In this document: piece after piece, positions 17,260 through 27,749 of the stretch
How positions within the stretch are numbered: the stretch's first letter is position 1
How the letters are laid out: the number at the start of each line of letters is the position of its first letter
Origin: Rhodobacter sp.
Lineage (GTDB): Bacteria; Pseudomonadota; Alphaproteobacteria; Rhodobacterales; Rhodobacteraceae
Length of the DNA stretch: 64,000 nt
NCBI GenBank assembly: GCA_020250175.1
Contig: JADCEN010000011.1
Location: forward strand, 62,001 to 126,000
Direction: 5' to 3'
Notes under the pieces: generated by a model
Told to the model about the DNA's origin: nothing
Seen by the model: only the letters and a program-made list of their open reading frames with translations
Databases searched by the model: none
Position numbers and translations under genes: made by a program

Positions 17260-18167
17260 ACGGACCCGTCGCGAGGCAAAACGGACAGTCCACGGCAAAG
17301 CAGATCAAGGTCTTCAAGGCTGTTGTACCGGATCGACAGTATCCCCGCCCCGCCACCCGGTTCATGCGCGATCTTGACGGTCATGCGAAGATTTGCCGAC
17401 AGGTCAGCCTCAAGCGCGCGTGTATCCGCATCCTTTTCGAAGCTGTACGGCTTTGGTCGGCCTGGCTTTTCAACAGCCGCCGCCTGCTTCTTCGCCAAGT
17501 CTTCCGCCTGACGGACTGTCATCCCCTTTGCAATGATCATCCGAGCCAATTCTGCGGGATTGGCTGTGGTGATCAGCGCACGGGCATGACCGGCGGTCAG
17601 CTTGCCTTCGCGTATGTAGGTTTGCACTTCTTCAGGCAACTGCAGCAGACGGAGCAGATTGGCGATATGGCTGCGGCTTTTGGACAGCGCTTCGGCCATC
17701 TTTTCCTGCGTGTGGCCGAATCGATCCATCAGCTGGCGATAGGCAAGCGCCTCTTCAATGGCATTCAGGTCGGCGCGCTGGATATTCTCGATCAGCGCAA
17801 TCTCCAGAACCTCAGAGTCTGACAAGTCTTTGATTATGACGGGTAACTCATGAACCTTCGCCATCTGGGCGGCGCGCCAGCGGCGCTCGCCTGCGACAAT
17901 CTCGTACTCTTCTGTACCCCGCCTGCGAACAATCAGGGGCTGGATCACACCCTTCAAGCGGATCGAGGCCGCCAGGTCTTCCAGCGCATCAGAGGCAAAA
18001 TCACGGCGCGGCTGGTGGGGATTTGGGAAAAGGTGCTCGACCGGAACCATAATATCCACCCTCCGGGATGATATGGGGTTTCCCGCCACCTCTGTGGTTA
18101 CGCTGACGTCCGCCATAAGCGCAGACAACCCGCGCCCCAACCCTCGATGTTCGGTCTTCTTCTCCAT
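17256..18167 (-). CDS. parB: Chromosome partitioning protein ParB
   Basis: A 303-residue ParB. The N-terminal GLGRGLSALMAD is the usual ParA-interacting motif. The CTP-binding ParB box contains GERRWRAAQ (about residue 93) and IALIENIQRADLNAIEEA. A central helix-turn-helix (EALSKSRSHIANLLRLLQLP) contacts parS, and the C-terminal part dimerises. ParB loads at parS as a CTP-driven sliding clamp and positions the origin region. It is encoded 17 bases downstream of parA in the same operon, and candidate parS sites lie within 4 kb on both sides. Confidence 0.96.
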   Translation of the reverse strand: MEKKTEHRGLGRGLSALMADVSVTTEVAGNPISSRRVDIMVPVEHLFPNPHQPRRDFASDALEDLAASIRLKGVIQPLIVRRRGTEEYEIVAGERRWRAAQMAKVHELPVIIKDLSDSEVLEIALIENIQRADLNAIEEALAYRQLMDRFGHTQEKMAEALSKSRSHIANLLRLLQLPEEVQTYIREGKLTAGHARALITTANPAELARMIIAKGMTVRQAEDLAKKQAAAVEKPGRPKPYSFEKDADTRALEADLSANLRMTVKIAHEPGGGAGILSIRYNSLEDLDLLCRGLSVLPRDGSV

Positions 18168-18184
18168 CTGTTAGCCCCGCCCTG

Positions 18185-18994
18185 TTATGTCCGCTCCAGT
18201 CCATGCCGCAGGAGGAGCTCTTGCGCAAGAGCACGGTATGCTTCGCTTCCTTTGGAGGATGGGTCATACGACAGCACAGGAAGGGCGTAGGATGGTGCCT
18301 CGCTGACCCGGACATTGCGTGGGATCACGACCGGAAACACCAAATCGCCCAAAGTCGCCCGCACATCATTCTCAACCTGCTGGGCAAGGTTGTTGCGCCC
18401 GTCGAACATGGTCAGCAACACACCTTCAATGCGCAGGGCAGGGTTTGCACTCTGCCGGACCTCGCGGATTGTCAGCATCAGTTGTGACAGCCCCTCCAGG
18501 GCGAAAAACTCGCTCTGCAGCGGCACAAGAACCGAGTCTGCCGCAACCATTGCATTCACTGTCAGCAAGTTGAGAGACGGCGGACAGTCAATGATGATGA
18601 AATCAAAACGGTGTTCGTCCATCGAAACCTGGCGCAATGCGTCGCGCAAAAGGAAACTGCGCCGTTCGTTGGAAACAAGCTCCATATCCGTGGATGACAG
18701 ATCGGAATTCGCCGGAATAATGAACAGCCGGGGGATGGCTGTCGGTTGAATCGCCTCTGACGCAGGCATTTCTTCGATCAGCACATCATAGCTCGTGCGG
18801 TCGCGCCGGTTCCGCTCCACACCCAGGCCGGTAGATGCGTTGCCTTGCGGATCCAGATCCACCAGCAGACTCTTCGCGCCGCCTTCTGCCAGGCCCGCAG
18901 CCAGGTTGATTGCGGTCGTTGTCTTTCCGACGCCGCCCTTTTGATTGGCGATTGCGATTATTCTGGGGCCAGGCGGACGCGACGGATCAGACAC
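18185..18994 (-). CDS. parA: Chromosome partitioning ATPase ParA
   Basis: A 269-residue Walker-type ATPase with the deviant Walker A motif KGGVGKTTTAINLAAGLA (about residues 19-36), including the signature lysine, and the Walker B FIIIDCPPSLNLLT. ParA forms a DNA-bound gradient that pulls ParB-parS complexes toward the new pole. It overlaps rsmG by 8 bases and precedes parB by 17, in the conserved order mnmE-mnmG-rsmG-parA-parB. Confidence 0.97.
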   Translation of the reverse strand: MSDPSRPPGPRIIAIANQKGGVGKTTTAINLAAGLAEGGAKSLLVDLDPQGNASTGLGVERNRRDRTSYDVLIEEMPASEAIQPTAIPRLFIIPANSDLSSTDMELVSNERRSFLLRDALRQVSMDEHRFDFIIIDCPPSLNLLTVNAMVAADSVLVPLQSEFFALEGLSQLMLTIREVRQSANPALRIEGVLLTMFDGRNNLAQQVENDVRATLGDLVFPVVIPRNVRVSEAPSYALPVLSYDPSSKGSEAYRALAQELLLRHGLERT

Positions 18995-19592
18995 GGCGAA
19001 GGTCCTTCAGTTTGAGCACAGCCCCCGTCGGATCTGTTTTGCTGCCATGACTCTCAAGATCAAATGCCCAGACTTTGCGGGCTTCTGCAACTTCGGCGCA
19101 ATATTGGCCACCCTTGGGGAACAGGGCCATCCCGCCCGCCGCCATGTGGCGATCAGCGAAGGCACAGAGCCTGCTCAATGGGGCAAGCGCACGGGCGGAA
19201 ACGATATCCGCCTGCTGCGGCACAACGAGTTCAATACGCTCTGCGTGGATCACCATTGGAACGCTTGTTTCACGTGAAACAGTCGTCAGAAAGGCGGCCT
19301 TTCGCTGATCCGATTCAATTAGCACCATGTCAACGGCATCTGTCGTGTCCGCGGTCATCAGGGCAATGACAACCCCCGGAAAACCCGCGCCTGCCCCCAA
19401 ATCGACCCAAAGCTTGCGATACGGCGGAACAAGGCCCAAGAGTTGCGCACTGTCTTCGACATGGCGCGTCCAAACATCAGCTAGGCTTGCCGGGGAAACC
19501 AGATTAATCACAGAGTTCCATTTTCCAAGCAAGGCGACAAAAATCCGCAGCCTTTCGGCGGCCAAGTCACTGTAGGGCTGCATGTCAGTCAT
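18987..19592 (-). CDS. rsmG: 16S rRNA (guanine-N7) methyltransferase RsmG
   Basis: A 201-residue SAM-dependent methyltransferase that in the family modifies the conserved G527 of 16S rRNA; loss gives low-level streptomycin resistance. The SAM-binding motif is [16 protein letters not shown] (about residues 62-77). The gene carries an exact 16-bp parS palindrome inside its coding sequence, at the codons for VSRET, so the reading frame must accommodate the centromere site. It overlaps mnmG by 4 bases upstream and parA by 8 bases downstream. Confidence 0.96.
   Translation of the reverse strand: MTDMQPYSDLAAERLRIFVALLGKWNSVINLVSPASLADVWTRHVEDSAQLLGLVPPYRKLWVDLGAGAGFPGVVIALMTADTTDAVDMVLIESDQRKAAFLTTVSRETSVPMVIHAERIELVVPQQADIVSARALAPLSRLCAFADRHMAAGGMALFPKGGQYCAEVAEARKVWAFDLESHGSKTDPTGAVLKLKDLRRV
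19266..19281. promoter_or_regulatory. parS centromere site, exact consensus
   Basis: TGTTTCACGTGAAACA is a perfect 16-bp palindrome and matches the widely conserved chromosomal parS consensus. It lies within rsmG, about 0.3 kb from the parA start. Its position inside a coding gene of the partition operon is typical. This is the strongest ParB loading site in the window. Confidence 0.92.
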
Positions 19593-21478
19593 GACGCCAC
19601 TTGCCGTGCCGCCTGACGCAATTTTGCAAGAAGCAGCGTCAGTGCCGCCGGTGTCATACCCTCGATCGCCGCCGCCTGCGCAAGCGAAGCCGGGCGGCTA
19701 CGCTCCAGCTTGAAGCGAAGCTCACCCGAAAGACCGCCCAAACTGCTGTAGGAAAAATCCTCGGGGATCTTGACGGCTTCATCACGGCGAATGGATGCAG
19801 CATCTTCGCTCTGTCGCTCCAGATACTGGGCGTAAAGCGCCTCTATCGCAATCTGCCGCTGTATCTCCGCAGGTTCGCCGGCAAGCTCCGGACACAACGC
19901 AGCGATCTGCTTCGGGTCGGTTTCAGGCAACGAAAGAAGCGAGAAGGCAGACCGGCGCATTCCGTCATGACTGACATGAATTCCCAGCGCTGCGATCGCC
20001 TGAGGAGTCAGCAGCTGTGACTCCAGCGCAACCCGTGTTCGTTCCAATGCTGCAAGCTTCCTGCGAAAGGCCGCAGCGCGGTCGTCACCAACACAGCCCA
20101 GGGCCAGCCCGAAGGGTGTCAGGCGCTGGTCCGCATTGTCAGCCCGAAGCGACAACCGGAATTCTGCTCTGGACGTGAACATTCGGTACGGTTCGCTTAC
20201 ACCCCTTGTCGTAAGATCATCCACCATAACGCCGATGTAACTGGATGTCCGGGAAAAAACCGCTTCATCCTGTCCGGCCGCACGACGCGCTGCGTTAAGT
20301 CCAGCAACCAGGCCCTGGGCCGCAGCCTCTTCATACCCGGTCGTTCCATTGATCTGGCCGGCAAAATACAGCCCCTCTACCTCACGGACCTCCAGCGTCC
20401 GGCGCAGGCAGCGCGGATCGAAGAAATCATACTCAATCGCATATCCCGGCTGCGTGATCACCGCTCTTTCAAGACCGGTGATCGTATGCACATAGTCCTC
20501 CTGCACGGCCAGGGGCAAAGACGTTGAAATGCCATTCGGATAAACCGTCGGATCATCCAAGCCCTCCGGCTCCAGAAAGATCTGATGCGACTGCTTATCG
20601 GCGAATCTCACAACCTTGTCTTCAAGCGAAGGGCAGTAGCGCGGGCCGACCCCCTCGATATGTCCGCCATACATCGCGGAAAGCCCAAGGTTGGACCGGA
20701 CAATCTCATGCGTTCGATCATTCGTCTGCGTGATGCCGCAGGTCACCTGCTTGACAAACGGTGCCTTGTGAAGAAACGAAAACATGGTCGGCTCTTCATC
20801 GCCGTCCTGAACGCCAACCCTGGACCAATCAATGCTGCGCCCATCCAGGCGTGGCGGGGTTCCGGTCTTCAGTCGGCCCGTCCCAAGCTGCAACTCCGCC
20901 AGACGCTCTGCCAAACGGACAGAGGGTTTCTCTCCCATCCGCCCGCCCGGCTTTGTCAGGTGGCCGATGTGGATCACGCCGCGCAGGAATGTCCCGGCCG
21001 TAAGCACAACCGTCCGACCGAACAGCGTCGTCCCATCGGCAAGACGAACCCCGCCCGCCCTGCGGCTTTCCATAAGCAGATCTGCAACCTCTCCTTCAAT
21101 CACCGTCAACCCGGGTCCTGCTCTGATCTCCCGCTGCATGGCGTCACGGTACAACCTTCGGTCGGCCTGTGCCCTTGGGCCCTGAACTGCCGGGCCCTTG
21201 CGACGGTTAAGCAAGCGGAACTGTATGGCGGCGAAATCCGCCACCCGGCCCATCACCCCGTCCAGGGCATCGATTTCCCGAACGAGATGACCCTTCCCAA
21301 GGCCACCGATGGCCGGGTTGCAAGACATTACACCAATGCCTGTCCAACTCAGGGTGATCAAGGCGGTCTGGGCACCCTGCCGCGCTGCCGCATGCGCGGC
21401 TTCACAGCCGGCGTGGCCGCCTCCAATCACAATGACATCATAATGTTTCACGTGAAACGCCCTCACTTGCCTATGCAA
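19589..21478 (-). CDS. mnmG: tRNA U34 5-carboxymethylaminomethyl synthesis enzyme MnmG (GidA)
   Basis: A 629-residue FAD protein. The dinucleotide-binding loop is [19 protein letters not shown] near residue 18, and [16 protein letters not shown] is the usual GidA signature. With MnmE it modifies the wobble uridine of several tRNAs. Possible starts are the ATG at 21478, which overlaps mnmE by 16 bases, and a GTG at 21451 ([12 protein letters not shown]), closer to the family start. A parS palindrome (21444-21459) covers the second start. Part of the mnmE-mnmG-rsmG-parAB operon. Confidence 0.95.
   Translation of the reverse strand: MHRQVRAFHVKHYDVIVIGGGHAGCEAAHAAARQGAQTALITLSWTGIGVMSCNPAIGGLGKGHLVREIDALDGVMGRVADFAAIQFRLLNRRKGPAVQGPRAQADRRLYRDAMQREIRAGPGLTVIEGEVADLLMESRRAGGVRLADGTTLFGRTVVLTAGTFLRGVIHIGHLTKPGGRMGEKPSVRLAERLAELQLGTGRLKTGTPPRLDGRSIDWSRVGVQDGDEEPTMFSFLHKAPFVKQVTCGITQTNDRTHEIVRSNLGLSAMYGGHIEGVGPRYCPSLEDKVVRFADKQSHQIFLEPEGLDDPTVYPNGISTSLPLAVQEDYVHTITGLERAVITQPGYAIEYDFFDPRCLRRTLEVREVEGLYFAGQINGTTGYEEAAAQGLVAGLNAARRAAGQDEAVFSRTSSYIGVMVDDLTTRGVSEPYRMFTSRAEFRLSLRADNADQRLTPFGLALGCVGDDRAAAFRRKLAALERTRVALESQLLTPQAIAALGIHVSHDGMRRSAFSLLSLPETDPKQIAALCPELAGEPAEIQRQIAIEALYAQYLERQSEDAASIRRDEAVKIPEDFSYSSLGGLSGELRFKLERSRPASLAQAAAIEGMTPAALTLLLAKLRQAARQVAS
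21444..21459. promoter_or_regulatory. parS site, 15 of 16 consensus bases
   Basis: TGTTTCACGTGAAACG matches the parS consensus at all but the last base. It lies at the mnmG 5' end, encoding FHVKH, 2.2 kb from the exact site at 19266. Together with the variant at 15707, three parS or parS-like sequences occur within 5.8 kb around parAB. Confidence 0.85.
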
Positions 21479-22746
21479 AAGCGCGAAAAGACCTCGCCCA
21501 GCACTGCTTCTGCGCCAATCCCGCCCACGAGAGACTCAAGCGCCCGAATCGCTGAACGGATATCCTCTGCGGCAATTTCGATCCGGGCTGTCTTCTTGCT
21601 TACCTCATTTCGGCCCGCTTCCAAAGCAAGGATTGCCCGCATCAACGCCACGCGGTGCCGTTCCCGCGTCAAGGTGCCAGATCCTGCTGCACGGCCCGAC
21701 AACTCGCCAGATATCCGGTCCACAAGCTGCTGCACACCCTCGCCCGTCAGGCCTGAAACCCCAGGGCCCTTGGCTCCTAGGTCCGCCTTGCCCTTTACAA
21801 CGATATCACCCGTCACAGGGATCATCCCCTCTGGAAGACCGGCTTCGTCCATCAGAAAAACCCGCAGGTCTGCCGACTCAGCCCGGGCACGTGCCCGGCC
21901 GATGCCCAGCTGCTCTATCGCATCATCCGTCTGGCGCAGACCCGCCGTGTCAAGCATGGTCACCGCCAGGCCGTTCAACTCCATTCGAACCTCGATGACA
22001 TCCCGCGTGGTCCCGGCGACATCAGAAGTCAGCGCGGCCTCACGACCGGCTAACATATTGATCAAAGTTGATTTTCCGATGTTCGGCCGCCCGATGATCG
22101 CAACCTCGAAGCCATCCCGAACCCTCTCGGCAATCCGTGCGCCATCACTCTCCGCCCGGAATTCGGCCAGCAGGGCATCCAGAATGCCAAGAACCTCCGG
22201 CGTCACGTCAGCGGACACATCCTCATCGGCAAAATCAATTGTCGCTTCCAGCAACGCCGCAGCGCGGATCAGGCTGGCGCGCCACATCTCCGCCCGCTTG
22301 CCGATGGCACCGGACAGAACACGCAGCGCCTGTTTGCGCTGAACTTCCGTTTCAGCATCAATCAAATCTGCCAACCCTTCGACCTGTGTCAGGTCGAGCC
22401 GGTCATTGTCCAGCGCGCGGCGCGTGAACTCTCCCGGCTCAGCCTGCCGCAGACCGGGCATACCGGCAAGCACTGTCAGAACAGCCCGCGTCACGGCCGT
22501 GCTGCCATGAAGGTGCAATTCCGCCGCACGTTCCCCGGTAAAGCCGGAGCCTTCGGAGAATGTCAGAACAAGCCCCTGGTCAAGCACTTCGCCGCCCGAC
22601 CGCAACGTCCGAAGAACGGCGCGGCGCCCCTGTGGCACATCCCCCGCAAGCTGCCGGACAGCATCATGCGAGACAGGCCCGGAAATCCGGATGATCGCCA
22701 CACCAGCCTTGCCGCGGGCCGTCGCAAGGGCAAAAATCGTATCCAT
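21463..22746 (-). CDS. mnmE: tRNA modification GTPase MnmE (TrmE)
   Basis: A 427-residue protein with an N-terminal folate-binding domain (starting [22 protein letters not shown]), a helical domain, and an inserted G domain with the P-loop GRPNIGKST and DVAGTTRD. The C-terminal FCIGK gives the family cysteine at residue 424. It partners MnmG in tRNA wobble-uridine modification. The start is the ATG at 22746, and the 28-base gap after rho is consistent with one long transcript from rho to parB. Confidence 0.96.
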   Translation of the reverse strand: MDTIFALATARGKAGVAIIRISGPVSHDAVRQLAGDVPQGRRAVLRTLRSGGEVLDQGLVLTFSEGSGFTGERAAELHLHGSTAVTRAVLTVLAGMPGLRQAEPGEFTRRALDNDRLDLTQVEGLADLIDAETEVQRKQALRVLSGAIGKRAEMWRASLIRAAALLEATIDFADEDVSADVTPEVLGILDALLAEFRAESDGARIAERVRDGFEVAIIGRPNIGKSTLINMLAGREAALTSDVAGTTRDVIEVRMELNGLAVTMLDTAGLRQTDDAIEQLGIGRARARAESADLRVFLMDEAGLPEGMIPVTGDIVVKGKADLGAKGPGVSGLTGEGVQQLVDRISGELSGRAAGSGTLTRERHRVALMRAILALEAGRNEVSKKTARIEIAAEDIRSAIRALESLVGGIGAEAVLGEVFSRFCIGK

Positions 22747-22774
22747 TGCATGGCATCCCGGCAGGCCAGACGGA

Positions 22775-24046
22775 TCAGGTGTTCATGGACTCAAAGAACT
22801 CGGCATTTGACTTTGTCTGCTTCAATTTCGAAATCAGGAACTCGATCGCATCCGTCGTGCCCATCGGGTTCAGGATCCGCCGCAACACATATGTCTTCTG
22901 AAGGTCTGCCTTGTCCACCAGCAGATCTTCCTTCCGCGTTCCGGATTTCAGGATATCCATTGCCGGGAAAACCCGCTTGTCCGCTACCTTGCGGTCAAGC
23001 ACGATCTCGGAATTGCCGGTACCCTTGAATTCCTCAAAAATCACCTCATCCATCCGGCTGCCGGTGTCGATCAGCGCCGTGGCGATAATGGTCAGCGACC
23101 CGCCTTCTTCAATGTTGCGTGCCGCACCAAAGAACCGTTTTGGCCGCTGCAGCGCGTTGGCGTCCACCCCGCCGGTCAGCACCTTGCCAGACGATGGAAC
23201 CACGGTGTTGAAGGCCCGGCCAAGGCGGGTGATCGAATCGAGAAGAATGACAACATCGCGCTTGTGTTCGACCAGACGCTTGGCTTTCTCGATCACCATT
23301 TCAGCAACGGCAACATGGCGGGTCGCCGGTTCGTCAAAGGTCGAGGATACCACTTCTCCCTTCACCGACCGCTGCATGTCGGTCACTTCTTCCGGGCGCT
23401 CGTCAATCAGCAGAACAATCAGATAGCATTCCGGGTGATTTGTCGCGATCGAATGCGCGATGTTCTGCAACAGCACCGTCTTGCCGGTCCGCGGCGGCGC
23501 TACGATCAGCCCGCGCTGACCCTTTCCGATCGGTGCCACAAGATCGATGATGCGCGCCGACCGGTCGCGGATTGTCGGGTCCTCGACCTCCATCTTCAAC
23601 CGCTCATCGGGGTAAAGCGGCGTCAGGTTGTCGAAATGCACCTTGTGCCGCGCCTTTTCCGGATCATCGAAATTGATCCGGGTGACCTTCGTCATGCAGA
23701 AATAGCGCTCGGTCTCCCGCGGTGCGGCGATGTCGCCTTCAATCGTATCGCCCGTCCGCAGCGAGAACTGCCGCAGGATGTCGGGCGAGACATAAATGTC
23801 ATCCGGCCCCGGCAGATAATTCGCCTCCTTCGAACGCAGAAATCCAAATCCGTCCTGCAGGACTTCCAGAACACCGTCCCCGCCAATTTCCCAGCCTTCC
23901 TCGGCGTGCTCCTTCAGGATCGAGAACATCATCTCGCCCTTCCGCATCGAGGGCGCATTCTCAATCTCCCATTCCTCCGCCATCGACAACAGGTCGGCCG
24001 GGGTCTTTGTCTTGAGGTCGGACAGGTTCAGTCGGTCAGCGGTCAT
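22775..24046 (-). CDS. rho: Transcription termination factor Rho
   Basis: A 423-residue hexameric RNA helicase. An N-terminal RNA-binding domain (about 50-125, [22 protein letters not shown]) is followed by the ATPase with Walker [12 protein letters not shown] (about 177) and Walker [16 protein letters not shown]. The length is normal. The start is the ATG at 24046 ([15 protein letters not shown]); the open frame before it lacks family sequence. First gene of the rho-mnmE-mnmG-rsmG-parAB block. A 120-base gap to the hemJ stop may hold its promoter. Confidence 0.96.
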   Translation of the reverse strand: MTADRLNLSDLKTKTPADLLSMAEEWEIENAPSMRKGEMMFSILKEHAEEGWEIGGDGVLEVLQDGFGFLRSKEANYLPGPDDIYVSPDILRQFSLRTGDTIEGDIAAPRETERYFCMTKVTRINFDDPEKARHKVHFDNLTPLYPDERLKMEVEDPTIRDRSARIIDLVAPIGKGQRGLIVAPPRTGKTVLLQNIAHSIATNHPECYLIVLLIDERPEEVTDMQRSVKGEVVSSTFDEPATRHVAVAEMVIEKAKRLVEHKRDVVILLDSITRLGRAFNTVVPSSGKVLTGGVDANALQRPKRFFGAARNIEEGGSLTIIATALIDTGSRMDEVIFEEFKGTGNSEIVLDRKVADKRVFPAMDILKSGTRKEDLLVDKADLQKTYVLRRILNPMGTTDAIEFLISKLKQTKSNAEFFESMNT

Positions 24047-24166
24047 CGGAATGCTCTTGCAGCTGGACAAGCCCCGGGGGGCCACCAAAGACGTGAAAGG
24101 GGAAAGGCATGGGCCGGACGGCCCTGCAGCGGTCAGATACGCGCCGGATGTTCCGAAGTCAACGGA

Positions 24167-24616
24167 TCAGAACCTGACGATGACCGCCAGCACGATCACC
24201 ACCATCAACAGGGTGGGAACCTCGTTCATCATCCGGTAATGACGACCGGTCAATCTGTTCCGGCCTGCCGAAAAATCCTTGCGTCTGGCACCAAGCCAAT
24301 GATGGAACCATGTCATGCCGAGAACAGACACAGCTTTGGCCCAGGGCCACGCTTCCGACCAGTCAATGATCCCCGGCGTCATCACCAAGGCAAGCCCGAA
24401 CAGCCAGGCGGCAATGGCCGCAGGTCCCATGATCACCCGGTAGAGCTTCACCTCCATGATCTGGAACAGCGCATCCATTTCCTGCCCAAGTGCCGCCTTC
24501 TCGGCGTGGTACACAAACAGCCGTGGCAAATAGAACAGCCCCGCCATCCAGGCGATGACAGCCATCACGTGGAACGCCTTCACCCATGGATAAACCTCTG
24601 CAAGAAAATCGCCCAT
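24167..24616 (-). CDS. hemJ: Protoporphyrinogen oxidase HemJ
   Basis: A 149-residue four-helix membrane protein that, in the family, oxidises protoporphyrinogen IX to protoporphyrin IX for heme. It shows WVKAFHVMAVIAWMAGLFYLPRL at the N terminus, with the conserved histidine in FHV, and later FHHWLGARRKDF and RMMNEVPTLLMV. The start is the ATG at 24616 (MGDFLAEVYPWVKAFH), with GGAG about 10 bases upstream; the in-frame ATG at 24664 lacks a ribosome site. In many alphaproteobacteria hemE and hemC adjoin this region, but here the DnaA-box region follows directly. Confidence 0.9.
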   Translation of the reverse strand: MGDFLAEVYPWVKAFHVMAVIAWMAGLFYLPRLFVYHAEKAALGQEMDALFQIMEVKLYRVIMGPAAIAAWLFGLALVMTPGIIDWSEAWPWAKAVSVLGMTWFHHWLGARRKDFSAGRNRLTGRHYRMMNEVPTLLMVVIVLAVIVRF

Positions 24617-25020
24617 CGCCCCTGTCTCCGGTGCTTTGTCTTCTTCTATCCGGAAAAGAGTCATGAAGGGAATGATGCAGTAGGGCTATCGGATAACAGG
24701 ATTGTCAAAGTTGCCCATTGCCTTGTCCACAAGAAGCAGTCTGTGGAAAAAAGTGGGAAGAACAGGAAATCCGGTCAGATGATCTGAAAATACTCTATGT
24801 CATCAATGGCATGTACATTACTCACGACAGGCTTGCCTGTGGGCGGATTTGCCGTAGCCTGAACTGATCCAGGGACTCCGGCCGCACCGTTGATCGGTTA
24901 TGCACCCGTGGATAACCAGGTGCGGTCGGTGCTGCTGGGTCGTGGCGCGGTCGAAAACCCCGCAACCGGGCCAACCATCCCTTGCGCGACGGGCAGGAAC
25001 ATATCACGATTATCCACATG
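24617..25020. other. Probable chromosomal replication origin (oriC) between hemJ and maf
   Basis: This 400-base stretch has no gene. DnaA-box-like sites: TTGTCCACA (24723-24731), TGTGGAAAA (24742-24750), CGTGGATAA (24907-24915), each one base from TTATCCACA or its complement, and an exact TTATCCACA (25010-25018). An AT-richer stretch from about 24781 to 24825 stands out against the GC-rich surroundings and could be the unwinding element. A 13-base palindrome lies at 24775-24787, and one GANTC methylation site at 24874. Flanking genes (rho-mnmE-mnmG-rsmG-parAB with parS, and maf-aroE-coaE-dnaQ) match origin neighbourhoods of alphaproteobacteria. A GC-skew test would confirm it. Confidence 0.72.
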
Positions 25021-25635
25021 GTGGCACCGTCCCGACAGAGCAGAGATATCGTGCTGGCGTCCGCGTCCCAAACGCGCGGGCACATGCTGCGCGCCGCCGG
25101 GCTGGCCATTTCCGTCATGGCGCCCCGGATTGATGAAGAAGCCGTGCGTTTGTCGATGTCGGTCGCGGGTGCCAGCCCAAGGGACATCGTCGATGCGCTG
25201 GCCGAAGCCAAGGCGCGCAAGATTGCCGGCCGGTTTCCTGACGCCATTGTCATCGGATGTGACCAGGTGCTGGACTTTGCCGGTCAGGCCTGGGCCAAGG
25301 CGGAAACCGCTGATGCAGCGCGGGCACAGTTACAGGCGCTTCGCGGCCAGACTCACCTGCTTCACTCCGCCGCCGTGATATATGATGGGGGCAAGCCGGT
25401 TTGGCGGCAGGTCGGGAAGGCACGTATGACGATGAGGATGTTCTCGGACGCATTCCTTGACGACTATCTTGCGCGCAACTGGGATGCTGCGCGTCACAGT
25501 GTCGGAACCTACCGTGTTGAAGACGAAGGCATCAGGCTGTTCTCGCAGATAGAGGGCGATCATTTCACCGTGCTGGGGTTGCCTTTGCTGCCCGTTCTGA
25601 ACCATCTTTCCGACTGCGGCATCCTATCAGCATGA
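25018..25635 (+). CDS. maf: Maf family nucleotide pyrophosphatase
   Basis: A 205-residue protein with [18 protein letters not shown] at the N terminus (family form LASxSxxR), then GCDQVLDF and [13 protein letters not shown]. Maf proteins hydrolyse modified or canonical nucleoside triphosphates; some affect septation. The ATG at 25018 ([15 protein letters not shown]) is preferred over upstream codons by similarity. The consensus DnaA box ends on the A of this ATG, so DnaA binding could influence expression. It overlaps aroE by 4 bases and opens the maf-aroE-coaE-dnaQ operon. Confidence 0.92.
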   Translation: MVAPSRQSRDIVLASASQTRGHMLRAAGLAISVMAPRIDEEAVRLSMSVAGASPRDIVDALAEAKARKIAGRFPDAIVIGCDQVLDFAGQAWAKAETADAARAQLQALRGQTHLLHSAAVIYDGGKPVWRQVGKARMTMRMFSDAFLDDYLARNWDAARHSVGTYRVEDEGIRLFSQIEGDHFTVLGLPLLPVLNHLSDCGILSA

Positions 25636-26471
25636 CCGAAGCACCGCGCATCCCTCTGGCCGGTGTTATCGGCTCTCCGGTCGCACACAGCCGCTCGCCG
25701 GCATTGCATGGCTATTGGCTGCGGCGCTACGGGATCAAGGGGTTCTACATCCCGATGGATGTGGGACAGGCCGACCTGAAAGACGCCTTGGCAGCCTTGC
25801 CCAAGCTGGGCTTTGTCGGCTTGAATGTGACCATTCCCCACAAGGAAACCATCCTGTCCCTGGCAGATATCGTCACGGATCGCGCCGCTCTGATCGGTGC
25901 TGCCAATACGCTGATTTTCCGCAAGGATGGCAAGGTTTTTGCGGATAACACCGATGGCTCCGGCTTTATCGCCAACCTTCGCCAACACGCCCCCGGATGG
26001 GCACCGGCCGCAGGCCCCGCCGTGGTCTTCGGGGCCGGAGGTGCGGCCAGGGCCATTGTCGCGGCGCTGATCGAGGTTGGCGTGCCGGAAATCCGGCTGG
26101 CCAACCGGACCCGGGCCCGCGCAGAGGCGCTGCGATCCGACTTCGGCGCGAAGATTCATGTGCATGAATGGGTCCAGGCCGGCGTGCTTCTGGAAGATGC
26201 CACGACGGTTGTAAACACCACAGCGCTTGGAATGACCGGCAAGCCCGAATTCAAGGTACCGTTGGCCTCGCTCAATCCGAAGGCTCTGGTGACGGATCTG
26301 GTTTACACCCCCCTGCGCACCCCCTTGCTCGATCAGGCAGAGCAGGCCGGATGCACGGTGGTCGACGGTCTGGGAATGCTTCTTCACCAGGCGGCCCCGG
26401 GCTTTGAAAGGTGGTTCGGAACCCGGCCTGATGTCGATGCGGCAACGCGGGCCGCCGTCCTTTCCTCATGA
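25632..26471 (+). CDS. aroE: Shikimate dehydrogenase
   Basis: A 279-residue NADPH enzyme of the shikimate pathway (3-dehydroshikimate to shikimate). Markers are [17 protein letters not shown], the catalytic lysine in [16 protein letters not shown], the NADP loop [10 protein letters not shown] and the following ANRTRARAE, which favours NADPH. It overlaps maf by ATGA and coaE by ATGA. Confidence 0.96.
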   Translation: MTEAPRIPLAGVIGSPVAHSRSPALHGYWLRRYGIKGFYIPMDVGQADLKDALAALPKLGFVGLNVTIPHKETILSLADIVTDRAALIGAANTLIFRKDGKVFADNTDGSGFIANLRQHAPGWAPAAGPAVVFGAGGAARAIVAALIEVGVPEIRLANRTRARAEALRSDFGAKIHVHEWVQAGVLLEDATTVVNTTALGMTGKPEFKVPLASLNPKALVTDLVYTPLRTPLLDQAEQAGCTVVDGLGMLLHQAAPGFERWFGTRPDVDAATRAAVLSS

Positions 26472-27061
26472 CCGCGTTTCGCCTCGGGCTGACCGGCTCC
26501 ATCGGCATGGGCAAGTCCACCACTGCCACCTTCTTCGCGGCCGAAGGCGTGCCGGTCTGGGATGCCGATCAGGCGGTGCACCGGCTTTATGCCAAAGGTG
26601 GCGCGGCGGTTGCCCCGCTTGCAGCCCTGTTGCCGCAAGCCGAAGTTCAGGGGGCCATCTGCCGCGAGGAGCTACGCCGCGCAATTGCACAGGATAGCGG
26701 CGCATTGCCCAGAATCGAGGCCGTGGTGCATCCGCTCGTGGTTGCGGACCGTGCCCGCTTCGTTGCCGAAACCCGCGCGGATCTCCTGCTTCTGGATATC
26801 CCGCTTCTGTTCGAGACCGGCGCAGATGCCAGCGTGGATGCCTCCCTTGTCGTCACCGCGCCCCCGGCGCTTCAGCGCGCCCGGGTCATGGCCCGGCCCG
26901 GCATGACAGAGGCGCTGTTCCAGACCCTGCTTGCCAAGCAAGTGCCCGACAGGGAAAAGCGGGCGCGGGCCACCCATCTGATAGAAACACTCAGCCTGTC
27001 CTCGGTCCGGGCCTGCGTGCAGGCCCTGATCCGGTACATCCGGGAAACCCATCATGCGTGA
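26468..27061 (+). CDS. coaE: Dephospho-CoA kinase
   Basis: A 197-residue P-loop kinase completing CoA synthesis by phosphorylating the 3' hydroxyl of dephospho-CoA. It has the P-loop [13 protein letters not shown] (about residues 7-19), [11 protein letters not shown], and the substrate segment [14 protein letters not shown]. It overlaps aroE by 4 bases and dnaQ by 8 bases. Confidence 0.95.
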   Translation: MTAFRLGLTGSIGMGKSTTATFFAAEGVPVWDADQAVHRLYAKGGAAVAPLAALLPQAEVQGAICREELRRAIAQDSGALPRIEAVVHPLVVADRARFVAETRADLLLLDIPLLFETGADASVDASLVVTAPPALQRARVMARPGMTEALFQTLLAKQVPDREKRARATHLIETLSLSSVRACVQALIRYIRETHHA

Positions 27062-27746
27062 GATTGTTCTGGACACCGAAACCACGGGATTGGAACCGGC
27101 CGAAGGGCATCGGATCGTGGAGATCGGCGCGGTGGAGCTGTTCAATCATGTTCCGACCGGCCGCACCTTTCACCACTATATCAACCCGCTGCGCCCGATG
27201 CCGAAGGAAGCCTTCGAAGTTCATGGCCTGGGCGATGATTTCCTGCGGGACAAGCCGGTGTTCAAGGTGGTGGCACAGGCGTTCCTCGACTTCATCGAAG
27301 ACGCCACCCTGGTGATTCACAACGCCGCCTTCGACATGAAGTTCCTGAACGCCGAGCTGGGCTGGGCCGGGCTTCCAACCCTGGCGGCGGATCGGGCGGT
27401 TGATACCCTTATGATCGCACGCCAAAGGTTTCCGGGTTCGCCCGCCTCTCTCGATGCGCTTTGCCGGCGCTTTGGCGTGGACAACTCCGCGCGCGACACT
27501 CACGGCGCGCTGCTGGACAGCAGGATCCTTGCCGAGGTCTATCTTGAACTGATCGGCGGCAGGCAGCCCGATCTGGTGCTTTCCGGGCCGGTCGGCGAAA
27601 GACCGGGCACGGTCACGGTCGCCGACTGGCGGCCAGGACCGCGCCAGCGACCGCTTTCGCCACGTATCACCCAGACCGAAGCCGCCGCCCATGCCGCCTT
27701 TGTGGCAGCTTTGGGTGCCAATGCCCTGTGGTCAAGGCGGGTCTGA
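27054..27746 (+). CDS. dnaQ: DNA polymerase III epsilon subunit (proofreading exonuclease)
   Basis: A 230-residue DEDDh exonuclease. Exo I is IVLDTETTG with Asp7 and Glu9; Exo II is [14 protein letters not shown]; Exo III is [15 protein letters not shown]. The short C-terminal extension should bind the alpha subunit. Last gene of the maf-aroE-coaE-dnaQ run. Its stop lies 4 bases from the convergent secB stop. Confidence 0.95.
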   Translation: MREIVLDTETTGLEPAEGHRIVEIGAVELFNHVPTGRTFHHYINPLRPMPKEAFEVHGLGDDFLRDKPVFKVVAQAFLDFIEDATLVIHNAAFDMKFLNAELGWAGLPTLAADRAVDTLMIARQRFPGSPASLDALCRRFGVDNSARDTHGALLDSRILAEVYLELIGGRQPDLVLSGPVGERPGTVTVADWRPGPRQRPLSPRITQTEAAAHAAFVAALGANALWSRRV

Positions 27747-27749
27747 CCC

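Noticed and set aside
20585-22342. Long plus-strand open frame opposite mnmG and mnmE
   Set aside because: No recognisable domain; it is the mirror of conserved coding sequence on the minus strand.
24688-24696. Extra DnaA box ATCGGATAA in the origin region
   Set aside because: Three mismatches to the consensus, too weak to count.
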